64,000 bases of DNA from Bacillus sp. EB106-08-02-XG196 (GTDB lineage Bacteria; Bacillota; Bacilli; Bacillales; Cytobacillaceae), in NCBI RefSeq assembly GCF_013396335.1, contig NZ_JABWSY010000020.1:1-64000 (forward strand). Reading direction: 5' to 3'. Below are positions 34,192-42,809 of the stretch, one piece after another; position 1 is the first letter of the stretch, and the number at the start of each line of letters is the position of its first letter. The position numbers and the translations under genes are program-made. The notes beneath the pieces were generated by a model. The model saw only the letters and a list, made by a program, of their open reading frames with translations. It did not search any database and had not been told where the DNA came from.

Positions 34192-36350
34192 CCATCTTCA
34201 CCTTCTCTCACATAAAGACTTTCTATTATGACTTCCGGTGTAATCGGTATTTGCTGAAAAGGAGTTTGCAATGCATCCTCAATCGCCGCTTGGACTGCTG
34301 GAGCTCCGCCGATTAATGTTAATTCACCAGCGCCCTTCGCCCCGTATGGCCCATCCGCATAGGGATTATTAAAAACTTTGCTTTGTATTGAAACAACATC
34401 CATTGAGGTTGGGGGTCCATAATCCGTTATGCTTTTTTGTTGGATTCTTCCTTCTTTTGAAGTCATCTTCTCTAAATATCCGTACGCCAATCCTTGTGCT
34501 AAACCACCGTCAATTTGGCCCTTCATCACCCGGTCATCAATGACCTTGCCCACTTCATAATTGGCGTATACTTTTTCAAACTTTATATTTCCTGTTAAGG
34601 TATCCACTTCTACTTCAACGATATTCACCCCCCATGAGTATGCCGGGTAGGCATCTCCTGTAAAGGTCAACTCGTTCCAAGGAATCATTTCACGATGAAC
34701 GTAGTCCTCCGTTACTTCCTGTTCCACCCCAGTCTGCCACTGAGTCTTCAATTTTTTCGCAGCACGTTCAAGTAATTTCCCGACAATCATTGTCGTTCTT
34801 GAGGCAACAGTCGGACCAGAGTCAGGAACCTCCTTTGTATCGGGATAAGGGTATAAAACTTCTTCGTATGGTAGATCTAGTTCTTTGGCGACAATTTTAC
34901 TTAGCGTCGTTAAAATGCCTTGTCCCATATCAGAATTTGATATTTTAAGTGACACCTGGTCGTCTTTTGATTTAACCAGCTTTACTTTTGCTTTAATATG
35001 ATCTCTTTCTCCGCTGCCTGTAAATCCACAGCCGTGGAGGAACAATGATGTACCAATGCCTTTTTTATAGCGCGGATTTTGTTGATTGAACTGCTGATAT
35101 TCCCGCTTTTTCTTTTTGTAATTTGAGGTATTAAGTAAGTCTTTAATCATGTCTTCCATTAAGATGGGGTCGCGGAAATTTCCTTTGGTGATGGTGAGAT
35201 CTCCTTGTTTGACGAGGTATTTTCGTTTATATTCGAGTGGGTCGTTGTTTGCTAATTTACTAAGATGACCGATATGGCTTTCGATTCCAGCGAAGCTTTG
35301 AGGAGCTCCAAAGCCTCTAAACGCACCATTCGGAACCGTATTTGTTTTTAAGACATAGCCTAATGCATGAAAATGAGGAATTTTATATACACCGGCACTA
35401 TTTAGTAAGGCGCGCTGCAGTACGACTGAGCTCAAACCCACATTCGCTCCGCCATCTAAAAAAATCTCCACACACATGCTCAGAATGTTTCCTTCCTTAT
35501 CTATGGCCGTTCGATATTTAAGCTTGGCCGGATGCCTTTTCGTCGTTACCACCATATCCTCTGAACGATCGAACACGAGCATCACTGATTTTTTCACTGC
35601 TTTTGCTGCTACAGCTACATGGCATGCCATCATCGAAGGAAATTCTTCTTTGCCGCCAAACCCTCCGCCGGTAGGGCTTTGAACCACTCTGACGTCATCG
35701 TCGCCACAGGCTAAAGCATTTACCAATGCATTTTTTATATAATAAAGACATTGCATCGACCCCTGGACAACGATTTCATCATCCTTATAAATGGCGAGCA
35801 TTCCTTGAGGCTCAAGATAGACATGTTCTTGATAACCCGTATCATATTCTTCTTCGATGATTTGATGTGCTTTTAGTTCAATAGCTGTAATGGTGTCCAA
35901 GCTTTCCCCAAATTCATAGCTTGCCATATTAACCCCTGGTGCTGATTTTTGCTTGATGGCTTCCTCCAATGTATATATAGCCTGATGTTTTTCAAATTCA
36001 ATCTTCACTTCATCTAGCAAACGATATAGGATATCTAGATCTTTTCCCACGAGCATAAGAATCGGCTCGCCAATATAATTGACCCACTCATTAGCAAAAA
36101 TAGGCTGATCTTCTTTGATAATTTTGACATAATTCGGTCCGGGGATATGCTCCGCCCCAACCGCTTCATAGCCTTCCGGAAGATCTGGTAATTGAATGGA
36201 TTTGATTTTTCCATAAGCAATGGGTGAGCGATACAAAACACCATACACCATATTTTCCACTTTCACATCACTAATGTAGGGTAATTGACCAGAAACCTTA
36301 CCTTTATGGTCCTTTCTGGGCACTGAGGTGCTTATGTCTTTAAGATTCAT
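34188..36350 (-). CDS. Xanthine dehydrogenase-family molybdopterin-binding subunit (PucD-like)
   Basis: The catalytic subunit of about 720 residues. Features are SVPRKDHKGKVSG at the N-terminus, PTGGGFGGKEEFPS (cofactor-binding), PNGAFRGFGAPQ and the C-terminal GAKGAGE, holding the catalytic glutamate of hydroxylases of this family. I prefer the ATG at 36350 (AAGGGTG upstream) to the TTG at 36383. It hydroxylates an N-heterocycle or aldehyde using water. Purines are the default guess from the puc-like gene content, but no purine-specific neighbours such as uricase or allantoinase are present, and another N-heterocycle is possible. Confidence 0.88.
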   Translation of the reverse strand: MNLKDISTSVPRKDHKGKVSGQLPYISDVKVENMVYGVLYRSPIAYGKIKSIQLPDLPEGYEAVGAEHIPGPNYVKIIKEDQPIFANEWVNYIGEPILMLVGKDLDILYRLLDEVKIEFEKHQAIYTLEEAIKQKSAPGVNMASYEFGESLDTITAIELKAHQIIEEEYDTGYQEHVYLEPQGMLAIYKDDEIVVQGSMQCLYYIKNALVNALACGDDDVRVVQSPTGGGFGGKEEFPSMMACHVAVAAKAVKKSVMLVFDRSEDMVVTTKRHPAKLKYRTAIDKEGNILSMCVEIFLDGGANVGLSSVVLQRALLNSAGVYKIPHFHALGYVLKTNTVPNGAFRGFGAPQSFAGIESHIGHLSKLANNDPLEYKRKYLVKQGDLTITKGNFRDPILMEDMIKDLLNTSNYKKKKREYQQFNQQNPRYKKGIGTSLFLHGCGFTGSGERDHIKAKVKLVKSKDDQVSLKISNSDMGQGILTTLSKIVAKELDLPYEEVLYPYPDTKEVPDSGPTVASRTTMIVGKLLERAAKKLKTQWQTGVEQEVTEDYVHREMIPWNELTFTGDAYPAYSWGVNIVEVEVDTLTGNIKFEKVYANYEVGKVIDDRVMKGQIDGGLAQGLAYGYLEKMTSKEGRIQQKSITDYGPPTSMDVVSIQSKVFNNPYADGPYGAKGAGELTLIGGAPAVQAAIEDALQTPFQQIPITPEVIIESLYVREGEDG

Positions 36351-36450
36351 TCCAACAACACCCTTCGACTCATTTTTAAACAAAACCTCTTCCTACGATT
36401 TTATAAATAAACATGAGGTTTTATGATTAATTTCATATAAAAAGACCGTG

Positions 36451-36504
36451 GGGACGGTTCTATTGGTCTACTTGTTGTCTTACTTGGACCAAGTGAACCG
36501 TCCC
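36451..36504. repeat. Dispersed imperfect palindrome, copy 1
   Basis: Arms GGGACGGTTC-TA-TTGGTC and GGACCAAGTGAACCGTCCC, with the right arm ending on the first base of the MocA-like stop codon. The same arms recur at 48659-48702 and, decayed, at 38869-38906. Confidence 0.6.
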
Positions 36505-37115
36505 TATGGAGTTCTGGAGCTCCAATGGAGTTTGTAATCAATGGCTTTTTGGTAATCTTCCTGTGTATCAACGTCCATGATTACTCCCGGGTCTACTACA
36601 TTTAAGTATTCTTTTTCGAAACCATTGAGAACTGCACGCAAATTACTTTCTGGATTGGTTTCAAGAATTTTTTGTTTTACTTGTTTTGTTAATTTGATAG
36701 GGTGACCACCTTTATAATGAAAACTTGGAATCACCACGTTCCCTTTTTGTTCAGTTAGTAGCAGAAGTGTCTCTTTTTTTACAAGCGGACAATCTCCGGG
36801 TGTTATGAAGAAAGTTGAGGCATTTACTTCTTGGCACCCCTTTTGAATAGAAGTAAACATTCCCTGCTCAAAGTTTTCATTGTAAACAACCTTTATCTGA
36901 AATGAATAAGCATTTTTACTACTGATTTTTACCATTTCGTCATGAATGAGTTCAGCTTGAAACCCAGCAACGACGATAACTCTGCTGCATAATCCCTCAA
37001 ACTTGGAAATCGTTTGCTCCAACACGGTCATTCTCCCCAGTGGCAAAGTCATTTTAAATGCATTCGCTCGACTGGAATATCCAGCAGCTAAGACGATGGC
37101 TTCTATATTTTTCAC
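36504..37115 (-). CDS. MocA/PucB-like molybdenum cofactor nucleotidyltransferase
   Basis: A 203-residue NTP-transferase of the MobA/MocA type, likely to turn molybdenum cofactor into its cytosine dinucleotide form for the following dehydrogenase. The N-terminal nucleotide-binding motif is AIVLAAGYSSRANAFKMTLPL, here AxGxSxR with a lysine further on, and FFITPGDCPLVKKETL holds the metal-binding aspartate. It starts at a GTG. It opens the operon of five genes, followed 154 nt later by the molybdenum subunit. Confidence 0.85.
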   Translation of the reverse strand: MKNIEAIVLAAGYSSRANAFKMTLPLGRMTVLEQTISKFEGLCSRVIVVAGFQAELIHDEMVKISSKNAYSFQIKVVYNENFEQGMFTSIQKGCQEVNASTFFITPGDCPLVKKETLLLLTEQKGNVVIPSFHYKGGHPIKLTKQVKQKILETNPESNLRAVLNGFEKEYLNVVDPGVIMDVDTQEDYQKAIDYKLHWSSRTP

Positions 37116-37322
37116 CCTCTATCTACTTTATTACCATAGCGTATAAAAAACTACAGATTGTAAAGCTCTTCTCACCATTAAGATTAATTGCACTTTTTTA
37201 TTCTATATATCTCTGATTCTGTTAATCTAGGAGTGCTCGAAAACTTTATGGTATTATATGGTTAGAAGTTTATTCAGCAAAAGGCAATTAGGGATTATAT
37301 TTTAAGAATGAGGTATGAAAAC

Positions 37323-37832
37323 TTGAATTCTAAATTGAAAAAGTTACTAATACTGTTTCCGTTTCTCTACTTACTTCACGATCTAGAAGAAATCATTACT
37401 GTAGAAAAATTCCTCAACACCTATTCAAATATTATTCCATTTCAAGTTACAACAGGAGAATTCGCCTTGGCTTTTACTATGTTATGGATTCTAGCTTCAA
37501 TAGGTTGTTTCAAAGCGTATGCAGGGAGAAGTTTTTTTAGAATGCATCCAACCACTTATCTGGCATTTTTAGTTCCAGGTATATTATTAGCGAATGGGAT
37601 CGGCCACTTATTTCAATGGATTTTCTTTAAAGACTATGTACCAGGTATCGTTACCACTGTATTTATTATTTTTCCTTATTTCTTTTTGACAATGAAGTCA
37701 CTTATCACTGAAAAGTTATTAACATTTAAGAGATTTCTAAGTTATTTCATAGTAGGTTTTATTTTACAAGCACCTCTTGCATTGGTTGCACATTTTATAT
37801 CTAAATTAACTTTTACTGTGTTATTCAGCTAA
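37323..37832 (+). CDS. HXXEE-domain membrane protein
   Basis: A protein of about 169 residues with five or so hydrophobic segments and the defining motif LLHDLEEIITVEKF near the N-terminus (His, then Glu-Glu). The TTG at 37323 has GAGGT 8 nt upstream and gives the usual family start; an ATG at 37308 is the alternative. The function of the family is unknown. It is a single gene ending in a strong bidirectional terminator. Confidence 0.8.
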   Translation: MNSKLKKLLILFPFLYLLHDLEEIITVEKFLNTYSNIIPFQVTTGEFALAFTMLWILASIGCFKAYAGRSFFRMHPTTYLAFLVPGILLANGIGHLFQWIFFKDYVPGIVTTVFIIFPYFFLTMKSLITEKLLTFKRFLSYFIVGFILQAPLALVAHFISKLTFTVLFS

Positions 37833-37843
37833 ACCAATCATGT

Positions 37844-37873
37844 AAAAAAGGCATTGTCGACAATGCCTTTTTT
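37844..37873. terminator. Perfect palindromic terminator
   Basis: AAAAAAGGCATTGTC followed by its exact complement GACAATGCCTTTTTT, 12 nt after the HXXEE gene stop; it can serve both strands. Confidence 0.85.
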
Positions 37874-37941
37874 ACCGAGTTATATTTACAAGTAAGTATT
37901 AACCTATTAAGATTTTGTTTTTCTTACATAGGAATCTTTTT

Positions 37942-37984
37942 ACATTTCTCCAGTTCCACCAACAATTCCGGCAACCTGGGTACC
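37942..37984 (-). pseudogene. 43-bp remnant of an S8 protease gene
   Basis: This segment matches 46338-46380 inside the intact S8 protease gene at 38 of 43 positions. On the minus strand it encodes GTQVAGIVGGTGEM, against GTHVAGIVGGTGEM in the gene. It lies 42 nt downstream of the DUF4253 gene, the same order (DUF4253 then S8) as the reciprocal remnant at 47.1 kb. Confidence 0.75.
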
Positions 37985-38025
37985 ATAAAAAAAATACTCC
38001 TTCCACTTTCAATTCCCCGTACAAC

Positions 38026-38769
38026 CTAATCCCACCAAAAATACCAAACGGATGAATGAATAAGTGTTCCAGCTAGACCATTAACGGTTCCAATCCCTTG
38101 CCAGACAATATCACTACAAAATCCATATTGCTCCCACGCAAGTGATTCTACCTCTTCCTGTGTATTAGGAGGATTCTCAACATATAGTTCCCATACATCA
38201 TGGGTTACTAATGCTGGAGCTGCACCATATTTTTCATACCAGTATTTGAATATTGCTATTTGCTCCTCTGGCAACGGGCATTCATTAAACCCGCCCATTG
38301 GGACCCATGCAGCAACTTCCCAAGGTTTGGAGGTCGGAATCTTTGCGAGAATGACTTTCTCATTCATACCCTCTTGAATTGAGAGAAATTGATTTGTCTG
38401 TTCCTGTATCGAAAACTCACCTGTGAAATCGACTTCTTCTTCCTCATCCATAGGCATGACATCTTCAAGCATTCTCTTTAATAACTCTTTTACGTTGATA
38501 TCCTTCGCTTTCACAATAATGGACTCTCTATCGTCATTCGTGTTTTCTGCACTTAGATCAAACATTTCTACCATCAATTCGGAAGGAATAATAATAAGTG
38601 GCGTGTAGCCTTCTTTCTTGCCCTCTATAATTGCTTGATGATACTTTGCCATAACTCCATGAACATCGTTCTCCTCAATAATCAAATAGTCGCAGCCCAA
38701 TCTGGCAATTATTTCTTCAATAATATCTTCCTGTTCGTTTTTTCGCTTGAAATTATCAAATATCCCCAC
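38026..38769 (-). CDS. DUF4253 protein
   Basis: A cytosolic protein of about 247 residues with the DUF4253 C-terminal domain (about 140-247: AKIPTSKPWEVAAWVPMGG, EEQIAIFKYWYEKYGAAPAL, ending in HSSVWYFWWD). The N-terminal half is acidic. I choose the GTG at 38769 (AGGAG 9 nt upstream) over the TTG at 38778. Some DUF4253 proteins act as immunity proteins to contact-dependent toxins, but no toxin gene is adjacent, so I assign no function. Its 3' end is duplicated as a fragment at 47146-47230. Confidence 0.75.
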   Translation of the reverse strand: MGIFDNFKRKNEQEDIIEEIIARLGCDYLIIEENDVHGVMAKYHQAIIEGKKEGYTPLIIIPSELMVEMFDLSAENTNDDRESIIVKAKDINVKELLKRMLEDVMPMDEEEEVDFTGEFSIQEQTNQFLSIQEGMNEKVILAKIPTSKPWEVAAWVPMGGFNECPLPEEQIAIFKYWYEKYGAAPALVTHDVWELYVENPPNTQEEVESLAWEQYGFCSDIVWQGIGTVNGLAGTLIHSSVWYFWWD

Positions 38770-38868
38770 AATATTCAACTCCTAGGTTTTGTTATTGGAT
38801 TAAGGTGACCATTGTATAAATTCAATAATCTTTGCTTAATTCCTCTATGTAATTTCAAAGAGTTAATT

Positions 38869-38906
38869 GGACAGTTCTATTGGACTTTAGCGAACCGAAC
38901 TGCCCC
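38869..38906. repeat. Dispersed imperfect palindrome, decayed copy
   Basis: GGACAGTTC-TATTGG and GAACTGCCCC arms, resembling the copies at 36451 and 48659 but with several mismatches. Confidence 0.4.
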
Positions 38907-38915
38907 TGCAACAAC

Positions 38916-38964
38916 AAAAAGTGCCAGCATATCCAATTCTTGGATGTTGCCTGGCACTTTTTTT
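38916..38964. terminator. Terminator of the fdhF-fdhD unit
   Basis: AAAAAGTGCCAG and CTGGCACTTTTTTT arms with an inner CCA/TGG stem, about 36 nt after the fdhD stop. A and T runs on both sides make it bidirectional. Confidence 0.8.
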
Positions 38965-38999
38965 CCTTCGATGATATTCCTTGCAATACGACTATTTAC

Positions 39000-39818
39000 T
39001 TATAACACCGAAGACGAACGATCATTTTCAATTCCTTGTATCCGTTCTTGATGGGTGTAAACATTGAATCCGTTCCCTCTTATAAAACCAACGGCCGTAA
39101 TTCCCAGTTCCTCAGCTAGATTTAAGGCTAGATTGGTAGGTGCCGATTTGGACAGGATAATTCCGACACCGATCTTGGCAGCCTTTAGTAAAACCTCGGA
39201 TGAAATTCGACCACTGAAAGCAATGATTTTATCCTTTAATGGAATACGATTCATCATACAATAACCGAATAATTTATCTAGGGCATTATGACGGCCGATA
39301 TCGGTTCTTGAAATAACGATTCCCTCACTTGTACATAATGCAGCATTATGCACACCGCCTGTTTGCTGAAAATGGGAGGAGCTTTCCTGCATCCTCTTCA
39401 TCAGCTCGCGGCATTGTTCCGGTGTAATGGTCAATTTCGTCATCACTGTCTTTGCTGTCTTCATGTCATTATGGAAGTAAAATTGTCGACCTTTTCCGCA
39501 GCAGGAGCCAATAAAACGCTTTGAGTGCAACTCCTTTTGAATGCTGTGTTTATTCACAAGTTCAACATAAGCGAATCCCTTTTCTTCATCAATGTGGAGA
39601 GATTCAATGTCTTGATAAAAGCGTATAACACCCTCGGATGCTAGGAACCCGACTACCAATTCGTGCAGATCAGAAGGAGTGCAAACCATGGTGGCAAACT
39701 CGTCACCATCTAAAATAATCGTTAAGGCTGTTTCAACAGCAATCTCATCCTCTTCTTCCAAAAAGCCTTGTCCATTATACCTGACAATGTTTTGAGAAGT
39801 GGTTATCTCCTTAAACAA
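39000..39818 (-). CDS. fdhD: Formate dehydrogenase accessory sulfurtransferase FdhD
   Basis: A 272-residue FdhD that passes sulfur from a cysteine desulfurase to the molybdenum cofactor of formate-dehydrogenase-type enzymes. The conserved cysteine loop reads FIGSCCGKGRQ, and the signature TGGVHNAALCTSEGIVISRTDIGRHNALDK is present, given here by its first and last residues. It starts at a TTG with GAGGGCGG upstream, 21 nt after the FdhF stop, so it is co-transcribed with its client enzyme. Confidence 0.93.
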   Translation of the reverse strand: MFKEITTSQNIVRYNGQGFLEEEDEIAVETALTIILDGDEFATMVCTPSDLHELVVGFLASEGVIRFYQDIESLHIDEEKGFAYVELVNKHSIQKELHSKRFIGSCCGKGRQFYFHNDMKTAKTVMTKLTITPEQCRELMKRMQESSSHFQQTGGVHNAALCTSEGIVISRTDIGRHNALDKLFGYCMMNRIPLKDKIIAFSGRISSEVLLKAAKIGVGIILSKSAPTNLALNLAEELGITAVGFIRGNGFNVYTHQERIQGIENDRSSSVL

Positions 39819-39839
39819 TAATGCCGCCCTCTTTCCTCA

Positions 39840-42197
39840 TTAACTTACCTCTGTTTCAAGATCTGCAATTGGCTTTTCTACATATTGAGTATCTTTACGA
39901 GCGTTATACCGCTCTGCTTTTTCAACATTTACAGTAATGTTGTAATCTGGGATTCCTGCAAATTTCTCATACCTACCCCGAGGCAGCAAGAAGTTTCCTT
40001 CTGGGAAGTGTACTTCTATATTACCGGGCGCAATATCAACGAACTTTGCCGTACCCTGGAAGACACCAAAACCGTTATATACAACAATGCCTTCGCCCTC
40101 AGCGATACTTAATTTCCGCCCATCAGCCGGACTCATTAGAACGTCATAGCGACCCGCACCGTTTAAAGGGTCAACTTCTTTATATACCATTGAATTAAAC
40201 TGTTTACCCCGACGAGAGGTGACGATAAACTGTTCTGGTTTTTTATTTAAATCTGGAATTTCCACTGGAATTAGGGTTCCCCTTCCATCTGGAGTTGGAC
40301 AAATCCCATCTTCACATAGCCAAGCTCCACCCCATTGGAATACGTCCCCTTGTTTTTTCAAGTGTTGGATGCCTTCGTAATCAGGATTTGCTTTTGCGAT
40401 CTCTTCTCGAATCTCAAAACCATCTACAAAATCAACCAAGTGGGCTGTTTCTGGTTTTACCCGCTTGGCAAGGTCAATATAGATCTTCCATTCAGCACGT
40501 GCTTCTTCAATCTTGTTTTTGTTTCCTGTGATTTCAGGTGAGAAATAAACCATACGCTCTGTTGATGTGCTCGTTCCGCCATCCTCTTGTTCATAACGCG
40601 TTTTCGCCGGCAATACAATGACAGCTTCTTTTGCATCGACTAATGTCGAGGTATTTAGAATAATATCTTGATGCACACGAACTTCAAGCTCTGATAAGGC
40701 GTATTCAATGAAATCCGGGTCTGGCATTGTTTCTAAAAAGTTTCCGCCAGATAAGTAATAAAGTTTCACTTTCCGTTCATGATCTTCTGGAAGTACGATG
40801 TTTTCCAAGGTTACACCAACGATATCCCCCTGCCATTTTGGAAGCTCAAATCCCCAAATTTGCTCCATTCTTTCCACATTCTTCGCATCCCAGCCGCCAC
40901 CAGGAAGCACAAATGGATCTGCTCCCATTTCACCGCTCCCCTGAACACTCGAGTGTCCACGGAATGGCATTAGACCAGCGTATTTACGTCCTAAATGGCC
41001 GCGAAGAAGCGCAAGATTTGCGACTTGCGAGATATTATCCGTTGCAAATGAGTGCATCGTTAGACCAAGCGCCCATGCATAGACAGCATTTTTACTGTTT
41101 GCTAACAGCTCCGCTAATTCAATAATCCGTTCTTTTGATACACCAGAAGATTCAATAATTTCTTCCCAGCCTTGCTCCTGGACTTTGCTCTTCAGTTCTT
41201 CATATCCGTTCACATGATCTTTCACAAACTCATGGTTAATTGCTGAACCATAAGATTTTTCCTCCATCGTAAACCAATGCTTCATAATTCCATGCATAAA
41301 GGCAATATCTCCGCCGATATTGAGTTGATAGAAATCATCGGCAATTTTCGTTCCGAATAATGCAGACTCAGGATTTGACGGAATCCAATATTTATCCATT
41401 GCCGGCTCACGGTATGGGTTGACAACGATGATTTTCGTTCCTTTTTTCTTCGCTTCCAGCATGTATTTAGAAGATACAGGTGAAGAGTTTGAAGCGACAC
41501 TCCCCCAAAACAATAAAACATCGGTTCCGATCCAATCCAAATAATTTGAAGTAGAAGCCCCTACGCCAATCGAGCGTTTTAAAGCTGTTTTACTTGGAGC
41601 GTGACAAATTCTAGAAGCATTATCAATGTGGTTAGTCCCAAGAAAGCGGGCTACTTTGGCAGCAGCATAATAGCTTTCATTGGTAATTCCACGAGCCGTT
41701 AGGTAAAACGAATATTGCTTTGGATTCAACTTTTTCATTTTCCCCGCTATTAAATCCATAGCCTCATCCCAAGTAATCCTAGAGAATTTTCGTTCTCCTT
41801 TTCTGCGGATCACCGGATAAGGAATACGACCAAGCTTCCGAAGCTCCGTGCTATCATACTTTCTTAATTCATCAACATCGGCATGTAGAATTTCAGGCTT
41901 AACTGCTGGCATTGTATTGAGCCTAAGTACATTCATACGTGTCGTACAAACATGCGGTCCATCCAAGGTTTGATCATATAAACCCGATACACCAAGAGCG
42001 CAGCCGTCACAAACACCTTTGGTAATAATGTTGGTTGCATAGCCTATATTATCTCGATTATCCCAAGCGATTTTCATCGTATCTCGAATATGCTTCGGTT
42101 TAATTTTCCCTAGTCCGAACGGGATTGGACTTACCCAATGTTCAGGCGCAGGCATTTTTGCTTTTTTTTGTGGTCCTGGATGTAATGTTTTTCCCAT
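39840..42197 (-). CDS. FdhF/YdeP-family molybdopterin oxidoreductase (formate dehydrogenase-like)
   Basis: A 785-residue bis-molybdopterin-guanine-dinucleotide oxidoreductase. The cofactor site is ASRICHAPS, where Cys198 is the probable molybdenum ligand (selenocysteine in E. coli FdhF) and His199 the proton relay. N-terminal cysteines Cys63, Cys66 and Cys84 suggest an iron-sulfur site, though one ligand of the usual four is not obvious. The C-terminal domain (VTSRRGKQFNSMVYKEVDPL) is the usual cofactor-closing lid. GAGGAGG precedes the ATG. Formate is the likely substrate because FdhD and an OFA transporter share the operon; YdeP-type members of unknown substrate are the alternative. A leader hairpin with a terminator precedes it. 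Confidence 0.9.
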   Translation of the reverse strand: MGKTLHPGPQKKAKMPAPEHWVSPIPFGLGKIKPKHIRDTMKIAWDNRDNIGYATNIITKGVCDGCALGVSGLYDQTLDGPHVCTTRMNVLRLNTMPAVKPEILHADVDELRKYDSTELRKLGRIPYPVIRRKGERKFSRITWDEAMDLIAGKMKKLNPKQYSFYLTARGITNESYYAAAKVARFLGTNHIDNASRICHAPSKTALKRSIGVGASTSNYLDWIGTDVLLFWGSVASNSSPVSSKYMLEAKKKGTKIIVVNPYREPAMDKYWIPSNPESALFGTKIADDFYQLNIGGDIAFMHGIMKHWFTMEEKSYGSAINHEFVKDHVNGYEELKSKVQEQGWEEIIESSGVSKERIIELAELLANSKNAVYAWALGLTMHSFATDNISQVANLALLRGHLGRKYAGLMPFRGHSSVQGSGEMGADPFVLPGGGWDAKNVERMEQIWGFELPKWQGDIVGVTLENIVLPEDHERKVKLYYLSGGNFLETMPDPDFIEYALSELEVRVHQDIILNTSTLVDAKEAVIVLPAKTRYEQEDGGTSTSTERMVYFSPEITGNKNKIEEARAEWKIYIDLAKRVKPETAHLVDFVDGFEIREEIAKANPDYEGIQHLKKQGDVFQWGGAWLCEDGICPTPDGRGTLIPVEIPDLNKKPEQFIVTSRRGKQFNSMVYKEVDPLNGAGRYDVLMSPADGRKLSIAEGEGIVVYNGFGVFQGTAKFVDIAPGNIEVHFPEGNFLLPRGRYEKFAGIPDYNITVNVEKAERYNARKDTQYVEKPIADLETEVS

Positions 42198-42238
42198 TTT
42201 ATTTTTCCTCCTCTAGAGTTCCCAGTTCTCAAACCAAT

Positions 42239-42324
42239 AAAAAAACCACCAGGGAGCGCATCTAATACATAGATGAATTCTCCGAGGTGGTTAGTCTTTA
42301 ACAGGTTCGCTGCCAAGTGCCAAC
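42239..42324 (-). ncRNA. Attenuator leader RNA before fdhF
   Basis: Read on the minus strand: GTTGG (42320-42324), a hairpin GGCAG-CGAAC-CTGTT (42300-42314), then CTAAC (42290-42294), which can pair with GTTGG. CTAAC overlaps the 5' arm of a terminator hairpin AACCACC/GGTGGTT (42244-42292) followed by seven T residues. The two structures exclude one another, as in a riboswitch or protein-controlled attenuator. The same arrangement precedes the OFA gene. I do not recognise it as a known class. Confidence 0.65.
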
Positions 42325-42350
42325 AAGATGTAGTTGGGTAGATGTATTCG

Positions 42351-42713
42351 TTACAATTCTTCAAACTTTTTTTCAATATCTTGATCAAAAACGAAAATCG
42401 ACATCCCTCTATCCTCTTCAATATCAATATCGACAAATACATGAAGGAAGCTGGCACCTAACAGCTCCTCCATTTCAGTAGGATGGTTTTTCTTATAAAT
42501 TTCTTTAACCATTTCTGTACGAGCAGCACGGAGCATTTGTTTTCCATCATCTGCAGTTGCAATAAATTTTTCAATCGGTGATAAATTTCCTTCTAATTCA
42601 CAGATTGCCCAGCACTTACAAAAGGTTGTTCTTACTTGACTTGGGCCTTTTCCCATATGACGTTTTCGATACGCGCGAACAATATTACTAAATTCTGCTT
42701 CATATTTATTCAC
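42351..42713 (-). CDS. DUF2294/MpsC-family protein
   Basis: A 120-residue cytosolic protein of the DUF2294 family, recognised from YRKRHMGKGPSQVRTTFCKC near the N-terminus and a C-terminal FVDIDIEEDRGMSIFVFD. MpsC, a member, is part of a sodium-translocating membrane-potential system with MpsAB. Here it stands without MpsA or MpsB, between the OFA transporter and the FdhF enzyme, suggesting a role tied to formate metabolism or its regulation. It begins at a GTG with a weak ribosome site (GAGATG). The fdhF attenuator begins about 26 nt after its stop. Confidence 0.82.
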   Translation of the reverse strand: MNKYEAEFSNIVRAYRKRHMGKGPSQVRTTFCKCWAICELEGNLSPIEKFIATADDGKQMLRAARTEMVKEIYKKNHPTEMEELLGASFLHVFVDIDIEEDRGMSIFVFDQDIEKKFEEL

Positions 42714-42809
42714 AATAATTTCATCTCATTTCACTAACTTTTGATTCTTATATTCACTGTGCCAATGTTGTTTTTATGGGATAAGTATACAATATTATGA
42801 GCCCAATTT

